A DNA stretch of 64,000 nucleotides from Sphaerisporangium corydalis (GTDB lineage Bacteria > Actinomycetota > Actinomycetes > Streptosporangiales > Streptosporangiaceae). The notes under the pieces are model-generated. The model saw only the letters and a program-made list of their open reading frames with translations, had not been told where the DNA came from and searched no databases. The position numbers and the translations under genes were made by a program. The stretch is from NCBI RefSeq assembly GCF_025506355.1, contig NZ_JANZYP010000004.1, positions 115,667 to 179,666 of the forward strand, written 5' to 3'. Numbering within the stretch: position 1 is the first letter of the stretch; each line of letters starts with the position of its first letter. Positions 43,443 to 52,309 of the stretch are shown piece after piece.

Positions 43443-44351
43443 TCAATGAAGTTTGGGGTCGAGGGCGTCGCGGACGACGTCGCCGAGCATGAGGAAGCTC
43501 AGCACGGTGGCGGTGAGGAACAGGGCGGGGAAGACCAGCAGGTGGGGGTACTCCGCGAAGAACACCTGGGCCACGTTGAGCTGCAGCCCCCATGACACGT
43601 CGGGGTACTGGAGCCCCACCCCGAGGTAGTCCAGGGTCGCCTCGCCGGAGATGACGTTGCCGACGTTCAGCATCGCGACGACGAACACCGGGGCGATGGC
43701 GTTGGGCAGGATGTGCTTCAGCATGATCCGCAGGTCGCCGGCCCCGAGCGCCCGCGCTGCCTGGACGTAGTCGGTGTCCCTGATGGCGATCACCTGGCCG
43801 CGCATCAGCCGGGTCATGGTCGTCCACCCGAGGAGCACCAGGACGATCGTCATGGCCCAGATCCCGTGCCCGGGGAAGGCGACCAGGACGACGGTGGCCC
43901 CGAGGACGAACGGGATGCCGAAGAACACGTCGGTGACCCTGGAGATGATCGCGTCCAGCGCGCCGCCGTAGTAGCCGCCGAGCAGGCCGAGGGCGACGGC
44001 GATCAGCAGCGCGAAGACCGTGACCGCGACGCCGATGAGCACCGACGCGCGGGTGCCGTGCACGATCTGCGACCAGTAGTCGCAGCCCTGCAGGTCGTAC
44101 CCGAAGATCGCGCCACCGCCGGGCCCTTTCTTGGACATCCGCAGGTTGCAGTGCTCGTTCGGTCCGAGCCGGGCGAACAGCGAGGGGAACGCGGCCATCG
44201 CGCAGGCGACGACGAGGATCACCATGGACAGCCAGAAGATGACCCGGCGGCGCAGTTCGAGCCAGGCGTCGTGCCACAGCGAGCCGCGGACGTCCCGCGC
44301 GGGCCGCGCGCCGGGCGCGGCCCCCTCCACGGAGGCCTTGAGGTCAACCAC
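43443..44351 (-). CDS. Peptide/nickel-type ABC transporter permease (DppC/OppC family)
   Basis: A 302-residue inner-membrane permease with about six helices. The N-terminal OppC_N helix (RRVIFWLSMVILVVACAMAAF) and the EAA loop (YVQAARALGAGDLRIMLKHILPNAIAPV) mark the DppC/OppC type. The GTG start overlaps the DppB-like gene by eight bases. Third gene of the transporter operon. No ATPase gene follows, so energy must come from subunits encoded elsewhere. Confidence 0.92.
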   Translation of the reverse strand: MVDLKASVEGAAPGARPARDVRGSLWHDAWLELRRRVIFWLSMVILVVACAMAAFPSLFARLGPNEHCNLRMSKKGPGGGAIFGYDLQGCDYWSQIVHGTRASVLIGVAVTVFALLIAVALGLLGGYYGGALDAIISRVTDVFFGIPFVLGATVVLVAFPGHGIWAMTIVLVLLGWTTMTRLMRGQVIAIRDTDYVQAARALGAGDLRIMLKHILPNAIAPVFVVAMLNVGNVISGEATLDYLGVGLQYPDVSWGLQLNVAQVFFAEYPHLLVFPALFLTATVLSFLMLGDVVRDALDPKLH

Positions 44352-45270
44352 GGCGGATCCTCGGGTCGAGCACGCCGTACAGCAGGTCGACGAGCAGGCT
44401 GGCCACGATGAAGATCATCACCAGCAGGGTGGTGACGCCGACGACCACCGGGCCCTCCTGGAGCTGGATGGACTGGAAGACCTGCTGGCCGATGCCCGGC
44501 AGGTTGAAGATCCCCTCGGTGACGACGGCGCCGGCCATGAGGTTGCCGATGTCGACGCCGAGGTAGGTGACGACGGGGATGAGCGAGTTGCGCAGGGTGT
44601 GCCGGCCGATGATCCTCGACCGCCGCAGCCCCTTGGCGGCGGCGGTGCGCACGTAGTCGGCCCGCAGGTTCTCGACCACGCTGGTGCGGGTGAGCCGGGC
44701 GACGTAGGCCAGGCCGAAAGAGCCGAGGACCATGCCGGGCAGCAGATAGCTGGTGGGCCAGCCGTCGTCGGTGCCGGCGGTGGGGAACAGCCCGAGGTTG
44801 AGGCCCAGCACGATCTGGGCGGTGTACCCGACGACGAAGACCGGGACGGCGATCACGAACGTGGTCCCGGCCAGCACCGCGGTGTCGGCGAGCTTGCCCC
44901 GGCGCAGCCCGGCGACCACGCCGAGGCCGATCCCGACGACCAGCTCGAAGATCCACGCGGTGGCGGCGAGCTGCGCGGTCACCGCCCAGCGGTCGGTCAG
45001 CAGCTCGCTGACCGGCTGGCCGGTGAAGGTCTCCCCGAGGTCGCCCCGCAGGAAGACCCCGGCCATGTACAGGCCGTACTGCACGATCAGCGGGTCGTTG
45101 AGGTGGTAGTGGTCGCGCAGCGCCTGGAGCACGGCCTCGGGGACGGGTTTGTCCCCGGCGAGCGCCAGGATCGGGTCTCCGGGGAGGGAGAACACCATGG
45201 CGTAGATCAGGAACGTCGTCGCCACGAAGACCGGGACGGCCTGGAGCAGGCGGTGGACGGCGTACCTCAC
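44344..45270 (-). CDS. Peptide/nickel-type ABC transporter permease (DppB/OppB family)
   Basis: A 308-residue permease of the DppB/OppB type. Markers are the first helix with RLLQAVPVFVATTFLIYAMVFSLPGDP, the RGDLGETFTGQPVSELL loop and the EAA motif (YVRTAAAKGLRRSRIIGRHTLRNSLIPVV). It starts at GTG 45270, 68 bases after the solute-binding protein gene; two hairpins lie in that gap. With the following gene it forms the heteromeric membrane channel of an oligopeptide-type importer. Confidence 0.92.
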   Translation of the reverse strand: MRYAVHRLLQAVPVFVATTFLIYAMVFSLPGDPILALAGDKPVPEAVLQALRDHYHLNDPLIVQYGLYMAGVFLRGDLGETFTGQPVSELLTDRWAVTAQLAATAWIFELVVGIGLGVVAGLRRGKLADTAVLAGTTFVIAVPVFVVGYTAQIVLGLNLGLFPTAGTDDGWPTSYLLPGMVLGSFGLAYVARLTRTSVVENLRADYVRTAAAKGLRRSRIIGRHTLRNSLIPVVTYLGVDIGNLMAGAVVTEGIFNLPGIGQQVFQSIQLQEGPVVVGVTTLLVMIFIVASLLVDLLYGVLDPRIRRG

Positions 45271-45276
45271 GGCCGC

Positions 45277-45313
45277 TCCCCCACGGGGGACCCTCGGCGG
45301 CCGGGGGCCGCCG
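45277..45313 (-). terminator. Two hairpins between binding-protein and permease genes
   Basis: TCCCCC-AC-GGGGGA (45277-45290) and CGGCGGCC-GGG-GGCCGCCG (45295-45313, perfect 8-bp stem) lie in the 67-base gap. Such hairpins often let the binding protein be made in excess by partial termination or mRNA stabilisation. Confidence 0.55.
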
Positions 45314-45337
45314 GCGGGGTCCCCTTCATGCGCATCC

Positions 45338-46954
45338 TTACTTGACCGTGATCGTGTCGAGGTTGGGGCTGTACGGGTCGATCGTCACGTTCGTGATCTT
45401 GTTGGAGTAGCCCGCCTGATCCTGCCAGTTCCACAGCGGGATCATCGGCATCTCGGCGAGCGCCACGTCCTCGGCCTGCTGGTAGAGCGGGATGCTGGCC
45501 TCCATCGTGGCCGCCGAGTTGGCCTTGGCGATCAGGTCGGTGAACTGCTTGTTCTCCCAGCCCATCCGGTTACCGGCGCCCCACATGGATTCGAGGTAGT
45601 TCTGCGGGCTCGGGTAGTCCATGACCCAGTTGTTGCGGTACGGGCCGTCCTCCTTCTTGGCGCGCAGCGTGGCCAGGTAGTCGGCGGCCGGGATCTTGCG
45701 GAACTGGATGTCGGCGATGCCGAGGTTCTCCTTGAGCTGGTTGGCCACGGCCTGCATCCACTGCTCGTAGCTCGGGTCGGCGTTGGAGAAGTACAGGTTC
45801 AGCGTGCCGGTGAGCCCGCCGGCCTTGTCGAACAGCGCCTTGGCCTTGGCGGCGTCGTACACGCACGTCTCGCCGCAGGCGTCCTCGCGGTACCCCGGCA
45901 CCAGCGGCGCCACCAGCGAGGACATCGGCTTGAAGGTGCCGTTGTACACGGCGTCCACGATGCCCTGCCGGTCGATCGACATCGAGATCGCCTTGCGCAG
46001 GTCGGCGTTCTGGAACCGCTTGTCGAACACCGGGAAGCCGAGGTAGTCCATGGTGCCGCTGGCGGTGGGCACGAACCGGTCGCCGAGCAGCTTCTTGGCC
46101 TCGGTGGCGCTCGCCGGCGGGATGGTCTGCAGCAGGTCGACCTTGCCGGCCCGCAGGTCGGTGTACGCGGTGTCGCGGCTGGCGTAGATCTTGAACTGGA
46201 CCGCCGCGGACTTGGCCGGACGGGGCCCGGCGTAGCCTTCGAACCTCTTGAGCTTGATCTGCTGGTTGTGCGCCCAGTCGCCGTCCAGGGCGAAGGGGCC
46301 GTTGCCGATCGGCTTCTGGTCGTAGGTCTTGAGGTCGGTGAAGGCGGCCTTCGGCATGGGGGCGAAGCCCGTGTAGGCCAGGGTGATCGGGAACTGGCTG
46401 AACGGCGCGGTGAGGTGCACCTCGAGGGTGCTCGGGTCGACGACCTTGAGCCCGCTGAGCTTCTCGGCGGTGGGCTTGGCGCCCTCGGCCTCGGGGTTGA
46501 GCTTGTCGTACCCCTCGATGTTGGCGAAGTAGTAGTTGTTGGTCCAGGCGTTGGGCCCGTAGGCGGCGGCGTTCCAGGCGTCGGCGAAGCTGTCGGCGGT
46601 GACCGCCTCGCCGTTGTGGAACTTCTGCCCCGACTTGATCTTGATGGTCCAGGTCTGCTGGTCGTCGCTGGTCACCGACTCGGCGGCCCGCATCTGGGTC
46701 TGCCCCTTGGCGTCGATCACGACGAGCGTGTCGAACAGCGCCTGCAGCACCGTGATCGAGTAGCTGCTCGACGTGTTCCCCGGTGTGAGGTGGTCGGGCT
46801 CGGTGAGCGCGACCGAGAACGTGCCGGCCCCGGGGCCGGTGCTCTTGCCCGCCTGGTCACCACCGGTATTCTCACTGGAACCCCCGCAGGCGCCCAGGGT
46901 GAGCACCGCCGTGAGGAGGACGGCGGCACCTCGCGCCTTTTTCAGGACCGTCAC
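45338..46954 (-). CDS. Peptide-type ABC transporter solute-binding lipoprotein (SBP family 5)
   Basis: A 538-residue extracellular lipoprotein. The lipobox LTLGAC places the lipidated cysteine at C23; the mature part has the SBP_bac_5 layout: SLTEPDHLTPGN-like start, DSFADAWNAAAYG (the family signature region) and a C-terminal YANWVMDYPSPQNYLE-like lobe hinge (read as NNWVMDYPSPQNYLESMW). It captures oligopeptides or similar cargo for the two permeases downstream. First gene of the operon, divergent from the LuxR gene. Cargo unknown. Confidence 0.92.
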   Translation of the reverse strand: MTVLKKARGAAVLLTAVLTLGACGGSSENTGGDQAGKSTGPGAGTFSVALTEPDHLTPGNTSSSYSITVLQALFDTLVVIDAKGQTQMRAAESVTSDDQQTWTIKIKSGQKFHNGEAVTADSFADAWNAAAYGPNAWTNNYYFANIEGYDKLNPEAEGAKPTAEKLSGLKVVDPSTLEVHLTAPFSQFPITLAYTGFAPMPKAAFTDLKTYDQKPIGNGPFALDGDWAHNQQIKLKRFEGYAGPRPAKSAAVQFKIYASRDTAYTDLRAGKVDLLQTIPPASATEAKKLLGDRFVPTASGTMDYLGFPVFDKRFQNADLRKAISMSIDRQGIVDAVYNGTFKPMSSLVAPLVPGYREDACGETCVYDAAKAKALFDKAGGLTGTLNLYFSNADPSYEQWMQAVANQLKENLGIADIQFRKIPAADYLATLRAKKEDGPYRNNWVMDYPSPQNYLESMWGAGNRMGWENKQFTDLIAKANSAATMEASIPLYQQAEDVALAEMPMIPLWNWQDQAGYSNKITNVTIDPYSPNLDTITVK

Positions 46955-47083
46955 TGTTCCTCTGCCTCTCCGTCGCTCCGGCGTGATGCCGGAGAGGCTA
47001 AATAGCCGGGCAGGGCTCTACATCGGAAGGTTTACGTATTCCCGGGAAAGATCTCGGTCGGGCAAGCTGAGCGTGGAGGATCA

Positions 47084-48058
47084 ATGGATCAGATCACCCT
47101 GAGCGCACGCCACCTCCACGCGTTCACCGAAGTCGGGTTCCAGGTGGCCGGAGGGTCGGGGGCGCACGGCGCCATGACCGCGCTCCGGAAGATCATCCCG
47201 GTGGAAGCGTACGAGTTCGTCGCCTTCGACCCGGCGACGGGCCGCCACCGCAGCCTGGTGTCGTCGGGGTACGCGCGGGTCGACGAGGACGCCGCCGAGG
47301 AGTACGCGCGCCTGGACCCCTACCGGCGCGCCATGGCCTCCCGCGTCCCGCTGCCCATGGGCTCCCCCGGCACCGAGCTGTACTACCGCAGGCATCTGGA
47401 ACCGTACGGGTGGCGCTCAGGGCTGACCGCTCCCCTGTTCGTCGGCGAGAGCAGGTACACCGGGCTGCTGCACGTCAACTCCCGCGAGGCGCTGCCGCCC
47501 GAGACCACCACGGTGATCAACGCGGTGTCCGGCACCCTGGCGCACGTCACCGACCTGACCCGCTGCGTGATCGACCCGGTCGGGCTGCCGCCGGGGTTCC
47601 ACGCCGTCGCCTTCGAGCGCGGCGGGCGGCGGCGCGCGGTCGCCGGGCGGCCCGCCTCCGAGGCGGTGGACCGCGAGCCCGCGATGGCCGCCCTGGCCAG
47701 GGACTTCATCGACTCGCGCGAGCTGTCGCGGCGCGGGCTGTGGCTCGACCCCTCCGGCCAGTGGCGTGAGGTCCGCGTCCACCGCGCGGGGGTCGGCTTC
47801 CACGGCGCGATCCAGGGGGCGGTGATCGCCGAGCGGCCGTGCACCCTGCCCTACGACCTGACGGCCAGGGAGATCGGGGTGCTCACCCGGGTCGCCCTGG
47901 GCGACTCCAACCCGCAGATCGCGGCGGCGCTGGTGCTGAGCGTCCGCACGGTGACCACCCACCTGGAGCACATCTTCGCCAAGCTCGGCTGCGACAGCCG
48001 CACCCGCCTGACCACCAAGGTCCTCGGCGAGGGCCTGTGCCGCCTCGACCTGCCCTGA
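47084..48058 (+). CDS. LuxR family regulator with GAF-like sensor domain
   Basis: A 324-residue one-component regulator. The N-terminal two thirds look GAF-like (VEAYEFVAFDPATGRHRSLVSSGY, SGLTAPLFVGESRYTGLLHVNSRE), and the C-terminal 65 residues form a LuxR helix-turn-helix (LTAREIGVLTRVALGDSNPQIAAALVLSVRTVTTHLEHIFAKLGC). ATG 47084 follows GGAGGATCA. It is divergent from the peptide-type ABC operon across 130 bases and may control it. The ligand is unknown; the absence of a receiver domain argues against phosphorylation control. Confidence 0.88.
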   Translation: MDQITLSARHLHAFTEVGFQVAGGSGAHGAMTALRKIIPVEAYEFVAFDPATGRHRSLVSSGYARVDEDAAEEYARLDPYRRAMASRVPLPMGSPGTELYYRRHLEPYGWRSGLTAPLFVGESRYTGLLHVNSREALPPETTTVINAVSGTLAHVTDLTRCVIDPVGLPPGFHAVAFERGGRRRAVAGRPASEAVDREPAMAALARDFIDSRELSRRGLWLDPSGQWREVRVHRAGVGFHGAIQGAVIAERPCTLPYDLTAREIGVLTRVALGDSNPQIAAALVLSVRTVTTHLEHIFAKLGCDSRTRLTTKVLGEGLCRLDLP

Positions 48059-48089
48059 CCCCGCCCTGGCCTGCCCTGACCCCGTCCTC

Positions 48090-48110
48090 GCACCGGCCGC
48101 GACCCGGTGC
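48090..48110. terminator. Hairpin between convergent LuxR and ATP-binding protein genes
   Basis: GCACCGG-CCGCGAC-CCGGTGC, a perfect 7-bp stem, lies about midway in the 88-base gap. Confidence 0.55.
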
Positions 48111-48146
48111 CGCCCCGCCTCGCCCCGCCCCGGCCTCGTACGGTCG

Positions 48147-48614
48147 TCAGCGGGCGACCCGCAGGTTGGCCTGGGGGCCGTGGGCGGCGGGGTTGAGCAG
48201 GTCGATGTGCATCTCGAACCAGACGTTGTTGGTCCCGGTCTCCCGGATGAAGCCCCAGCGGTGCGCGAGCGCCTCCAGCAGGAGCAGGCCCCGCCCCCCG
48301 GTGTCCAGCGGGGAGGAGGGGCGCCACCCGAAAGGGGGGTCGAGGGAGCCGGCGTCCTGCACGGCTATGCGCACCCAGTCGGCGGAGTAGGACACGCTCA
48401 GCGTGAAGGTGCCGCCGTCGCCCGAGTCCGAGTGCACGACGGCGTTCGTGGCGATCTCGCTGGTGAGCAGGACGCAGTCGTCGTGCAGCGGATGCCCGTT
48501 CCCCAGCGCGGACGACACGAGCCGCCGTGCGCGTGCCACGGCGTCCGGATCACCGGCGAGGTGCAGGACGCGATCACTGTCCGAATCCGTCCTGCCATAT
48601 CCTGATGAAGTCAT
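48147..48614 (-). CDS. RsbW/SpoIIAB-like ATP-binding protein (anti-sigma-factor-type kinase)
   Basis: A 155-residue HATPase_c_2 protein of the short actinobacterial type. The N box is SEIATNAVVHS, the G1 box QDAGSLDPPF and the G2 box GGRGLLLLEALAHRWGF. Such proteins phosphorylate STAS antagonists and sequester sigma factors, or act without a sigma partner. A STAS protein gene lies 1.3 kb away beyond the PPK2 gene, so a partner-switching link is possible. ATG 48614 is the natural start. Confidence 0.85.
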   Translation of the reverse strand: MTSSGYGRTDSDSDRVLHLAGDPDAVARARRLVSSALGNGHPLHDDCVLLTSEIATNAVVHSDSGDGGTFTLSVSYSADWVRIAVQDAGSLDPPFGWRPSSPLDTGGRGLLLLEALAHRWGFIRETGTNNVWFEMHIDLLNPAAHGPQANLRVAR

Positions 48615-48724
48615 GCGACCCCCCGGTTACTGATTTGCCCGCACCTTGTAAGGACGCCGGGGTCATCAGTAGAGATGTCGCCAAAAGGTAGGAGTCTGGT
48701 GCCCGCCGAGCGTGCCCATATGGC

Positions 48725-49693
48725 CTAGGAGAGGGTCACTCCGTGGCCGGGGTCCGGCGGTGACAGGGCCGAGTGGTCCTCCTCGACGATGTCACCGGCC
48801 GAGCGGACGATGAGCGGGTCGGGGCTGCCGACGACCTCCTCGTCCTTGTTCTGGTAGTCGAACAGGCTGAGGACGTGGCGCATGGCCTCGATGCGGCCGC
48901 GCTTCTTGTCGTTGCTCTTGATCACGGTCCAGGGGGCGTCCTCGGTATCGGTGTTGTGGAACATGTCCTCTTTCGCCCTGGTGTACTCGTCCCACTTGTC
49001 GAGCGAGGCGAGGTCCATCGGGGACAGTTTCCACTGCCGGACCGGGTCGACCTGGCGGATGATGAACCGGGTGCGCTGCTCGCGGTGGGACACCGAGAAC
49101 CACAGCTTGATCAGGTGGATGCCGTCGCGGACCAGCATCTTCTCCAGCATCGGCGCCTGGATCATGAACTCCGCGTACTCCTCAGGCGAGCAGAATCCCA
49201 TGACCCACTCGACCCCGGCGCGGTTGTACCACGACCGGTCCATCAGGGCGATCTCCCCGGCGGCCGGCAGGTGGGCGACGTACCGCTGGAAGTACCACTG
49301 CGTGCGCTCGCGCTCGCTGGGCTTCTCCAGCGCCACGACGGTCGCGCCGCGCGGGTTGAGGTGCTCCATGAACCGCTTGATCGTCCCGCCCTTGCCCGCG
49401 GCGTCGCGGCCTTCGAAAAGGATCACCAGGCGCCCGCCGGTGTCCTTGATCCAGTACTGGAGCTTCAGGAGCTCGATCTGCAGCAGCCGCTTGGACTGCT
49501 CGTACTCGCTGCGTGACATGCGCTCGGTGTAGGGGTAGTGCTCGCGCCAGGTGTCCACCACGGTCCCGTCGGCGTACAGCAGGACCGGATCGTCGTCGTC
49601 GCTGGAGTCGACCCATAGCCCGGGGGTGCGGTCGAGCAGCTCGCTCGACTCGACGGCCTGCGGGTAGAGAACTTCCGAGGGGTCTGAGTCCAT
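48725..49693 (-). CDS. ppk2: Polyphosphate kinase 2 (PPK2)
   Basis: A 322-residue PPK2-family kinase that transfers phosphate between polyphosphate and nucleotides. Walker A is FEGRDAAGKGGTIKR (G95-T104 region), Walker B is LMDRSWYNRAGVE (D152), and the lid region includes FSVSHREQRTRF and SPMDLASLDKWDEYTRAKEDMF. The K-WKLSPMDL pattern and length fit class I PPK2 (NDP phosphorylation), but class III cannot be excluded. ATG 49693 is supported by the family N-terminus; no strong ribosome site is visible. It is divergent from a STAS gene and in the same direction as an anti-sigma-like ATPase gene, a context that hints at stress regulation. Confidence 0.92.
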   Translation of the reverse strand: MDSDPSEVLYPQAVESSELLDRTPGLWVDSSDDDDPVLLYADGTVVDTWREHYPYTERMSRSEYEQSKRLLQIELLKLQYWIKDTGGRLVILFEGRDAAGKGGTIKRFMEHLNPRGATVVALEKPSERERTQWYFQRYVAHLPAAGEIALMDRSWYNRAGVEWVMGFCSPEEYAEFMIQAPMLEKMLVRDGIHLIKLWFSVSHREQRTRFIIRQVDPVRQWKLSPMDLASLDKWDEYTRAKEDMFHNTDTEDAPWTVIKSNDKKRGRIEAMRHVLSLFDYQNKDEEVVGSPDPLIVRSAGDIVEEDHSALSPPDPGHGVTLS

Positions 49694-49903
49694 ATCTCTA
49701 ACATTACCTACGTTCGCGCCGGTCAGACGGGCCGGTGACGGCTCGGGCGGGCGGCGCCCGGCCGCCGGCGACCGGGCCGGAGGTCTCGATCGAAGTACAT
49801 AGCGGGTCAAACAAGTCCTGCCACCGCCACGCGGTGCGACCATTGGAACGCAATGATCAGGTAGGTCGACGCATCCGTCTTCGACAACGGCAGAGGGGGG
49901 CGG

Positions 49904-50281
49904 ATGGCTCTGCAGATGGCGGTCATCGACCACCGCGATCCCGGCTGCACCCTCGTGGAGATGACCGGCGCCCTGGACGCGACGAGCGGCCCCGCCGCGC
50001 AGGCCCGGCTGCGCGAGCTGATCGCCGGCGGCCGTGACCGGCTGGTCCTGGACGTGAGCGGTCTCGGGTTCTGCGACTCCGGCGGCATCTGGCTGCTGCT
50101 CGACGTCCACCGCCGGGCGGACGCGGCCGGCGGCTGGGTCCGGCTGGCCGGCGTGACCGGCTTCCTGTCACGCCTGTTCTCGATCACCCAGCTCCACGCG
50201 GCGTTCACCATCGACGCCGACGTGGCGGCCTCGCTGGCCGCCGTGGCCGCCGAGCGGAACAGCCCCGTCTCCGACTCCTGA
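49904..50281 (+). CDS. STAS domain protein (anti-sigma factor antagonist)
   Basis: A 125-residue single STAS domain. The diagnostic phosphorylation loop is VSGLGFCDSGGIWLLL, with the acceptor Ser in DSGG. Such antagonists bind RsbW-like kinases when dephosphorylated. ATG 49904 follows a G-rich ribosome site. Divergent from PPK2; the nearby RsbW-like gene (48.1 kb) is the obvious candidate partner. No serine phosphatase gene is seen here, so dephosphorylation would rely on one encoded elsewhere. Confidence 0.88.
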   Translation: MALQMAVIDHRDPGCTLVEMTGALDATSGPAAQARLRELIAGGRDRLVLDVSGLGFCDSGGIWLLLDVHRRADAAGGWVRLAGVTGFLSRLFSITQLHAAFTIDADVAASLAAVAAERNSPVSDS

Positions 50282-50296
50282 ACCGCGCGCCGGCGG

Positions 50297-50746
50297 TCAG
50301 GGGCGTTCGGCGGCGGCCTTGATCCTGCTCAGGGTGCCGCGCATCCCCTCCACCATCAGGGACTCACGGTCCCGGCCGAGCAGACCGGTGGACAGCACCG
50401 CGCGCACCGGCCCGATCGGCGACCCGATGTGCTCGCGCCACTCGTACAGCAGGGTGCCCGTGCCGTCGGGCACCAGGCGGTAGCCCCAGCGCATCCGCGA
50501 CAGGTCGACCTCGAAGGTGAACCGGCGGGGCCGCTCCCACTCGACGACGGTGCAGGTGGTGGCCCACCGGATCAGGCCGCGCCGGTTGCGCCCCCGGAAG
50601 GAGGCGCCGACGTGCCCGCCGCCGACCCCGGCGAGCCACCGGCCGCCGGTGCTCTCGGGGCTCCACTCGCCGTAGCGGGTGACGTCGGTGACCAGGTCCC
50701 AGACCTTCTTGGGGGGTGCCTCGATCCTCGTGCACACCTCGTCCAC
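50297..50746 (-). CDS. SRPBCC family protein
   Basis: A 149-residue SRPBCC/START-like protein: VCTRIEAPPKKVWDLVTDVTRYGEWSPESTGGRW start, central VVEWERPRRFTFEVDL and a long C-terminal helix (VEGMRGTLSRIKAAAE). It shares the fold but little obvious sequence with the TetR-linked SRPBCC protein at 39.4 kb. ATG 50746 is the family start. Gap to the convergent STAS gene is 15 bases. Function unknown; hydrophobic ligand binding is the usual theme. Confidence 0.82.
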   Translation of the reverse strand: MDEVCTRIEAPPKKVWDLVTDVTRYGEWSPESTGGRWLAGVGGGHVGASFRGRNRRGLIRWATTCTVVEWERPRRFTFEVDLSRMRWGYRLVPDGTGTLLYEWREHIGSPIGPVRAVLSTGLLGRDRESLMVEGMRGTLSRIKAAAERP

Positions 50747-50857
50747 TGCGGTGTCCTCTCAGCTCGGCCGACGGCCTCGGCCGGTCCTGGCGCGTCGTCC
50801 TCCAGGCGAAACCTACGTCCACGGGCGGGCCGGGGGAACACCGTGGGCGGTGACAGG

Positions 50858-52123
50858 TCAGGCCGGGGCGAGCAGGCGGACCGCCTCCAGGGCCAGGGCC
50901 AGCTCGACGATGTCGCGCGGCCGGGACACCGACCGCCCGGTGAGCTGCTCGACCCGCCGGATGCGGTTGAAGACGGTGTTGCGGTGGCAGTAGAGCTGCC
51001 CGGCGGCCCGCGCGGCCGAGCCCTCGCACCGCAGCCAGGCCGACAGGGTGGCCAGCAGGACCTCGCGGTCGGCCGGGTCCAGCGCGAGCAGCGACCCGAG
51101 GACCTCGGTGGTCAGGCGGCCGGCGAGCTCGGGCTGGCTGACCACCAGCGCCGACGGCAGCCGGCCGTCCAGGCGGGCGACCTCGGGGCCGCAGCCGGAG
51201 CAGGTGCGCATGGCCAGCTCGGCGAGCCTGCGTGCGGTGGCCAGCTCGCCGAGGCCGCCGACGACCGGGCTGACGCCCGCCGGGCCGTACACGACCGGGG
51301 TCATGCCCTCGACCAGTTCGTCCAGCGTGCCGTCGCCGAGCGCGACGACGGCCACCTCGTGCTGGGTGCGCATCCGCCACAGCAGCCGCATCGGGCCGAG
51401 CGCCCCGGGGTGGGCGTTCCTGGCGGAGGCGGGGCCGCCGAGGCCGCCCTGGCAGCTCGGGCACCCCTGGCCGGGCCGGTGGCCGTAGTGGTCGTGGCGG
51501 GCGGGCAGCCTGATTGTGACGACCGCATAACGACCGCGCTCGGGAAGGTCGAGCGCCGCCGCGGCCGAGCGTGCCACGGCCGCGTCGCCGCTGCCCTCAA
51601 GGAGGTCGTCGAGCAGGGCGTTGACCCGCTCGTTGCTGCGGCCGAGAAGCTCCTTCTCCCGCCGCCGGTAGGTCTCGGCCGCCATCAGGGCCTGCCGGTC
51701 GATCGCGTGCCAGACGTGGGTGGCCGTGCGCACCAGGGCGCCGAGCAGCTCGGGGTGCTCGCGCTCGATCAGTTCCACGAAGCCGGCCCAGGTGACCTGC
51801 GCGGCCAGGCGGTACATGCGCATGAGGGAGTCCATCGGCAGGCCCTGCTCGGCGCGGCGGCCGGCCATCTGCCGGGCGAAGGCGATGTCACGGCGCTCCT
51901 CCGGCGGCTGCAGGATCGCCTCGATGCCGATCCGCAGGCCCTCCTCGGTGCTCTTCCAGTGCTCTTCGAAGGTGACCAGCCGCCGGTAGACCTCGTCGCC
52001 CTCGCGGACGCGGGTCACCAGCTCCTCGGTCAGCTCGGGCAGCCGTTCCAGCAGGCGCGTCGCGGCGATGCACAACACGTGGCGGACCTTCTCGTCGACG
52101 TGCTCGTTTCGCTTGGCGGCCAT
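50858..52123 (-). CDS. PucR-type helix-turn-helix regulator
   Basis: A 421-residue regulator. A helical sensor-like N-terminal half (RsbRD-like, with ERHVLCIAATRLLERLPELTEELV and the EQGLPMDSLMRMYRLAAQVTW segment), a GGDEF-like middle and a C-terminal PucR helix-turn-helix (LLATLSAWLRCEGSAARAAGQLYCHRNTVFNRIRRVEQLTGRSV). The CPSC and CSGC cysteine pairs in the middle could bind metal. ATG 52123 starts the family-like N-terminus. It is divergent from a liv-type ABC operon across a region with a perfect 22-bp palindrome, so it most likely regulates that operon. Confidence 0.88.
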   Translation of the reverse strand: MAAKRNEHVDEKVRHVLCIAATRLLERLPELTEELVTRVREGDEVYRRLVTFEEHWKSTEEGLRIGIEAILQPPEERRDIAFARQMAGRRAEQGLPMDSLMRMYRLAAQVTWAGFVELIEREHPELLGALVRTATHVWHAIDRQALMAAETYRRREKELLGRSNERVNALLDDLLEGSGDAAVARSAAAALDLPERGRYAVVTIRLPARHDHYGHRPGQGCPSCQGGLGGPASARNAHPGALGPMRLLWRMRTQHEVAVVALGDGTLDELVEGMTPVVYGPAGVSPVVGGLGELATARRLAELAMRTCSGCGPEVARLDGRLPSALVVSQPELAGRLTTEVLGSLLALDPADREVLLATLSAWLRCEGSAARAAGQLYCHRNTVFNRIRRVEQLTGRSVSRPRDIVELALALEAVRLLAPA

Positions 52124-52183
52124 CCTTCAGAGACTGCCACCCGCTCCCATACGGAACAAGGTTCGGTTTCGTTTCGTGACAAC

Positions 52184-52205
52184 CCGTTGTGCGGGCGCAC
52201 AACGG
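52184..52205. promoter_or_regulatory. Palindromic operator candidate in the PucR/liv divergent region
   Basis: CCGTTGTGCG-GG-CGCACAACGG is a perfect 10-bp inverted repeat with a two-base centre, 61 bases before pucR and 105 bases before livF. A half site CGTTGTGTG recurs near 52272. Confidence 0.65.
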
Positions 52206-52309
52206 CCCTCCCGCGGTGGTGGGCACCGGTCCCGACTTCACCGCCGCATCTGGACGACGGTGCGCGTACGGCGTTGTGTGTGCCGCACCGACTGTCAGGA
52301 GGAAACAAC

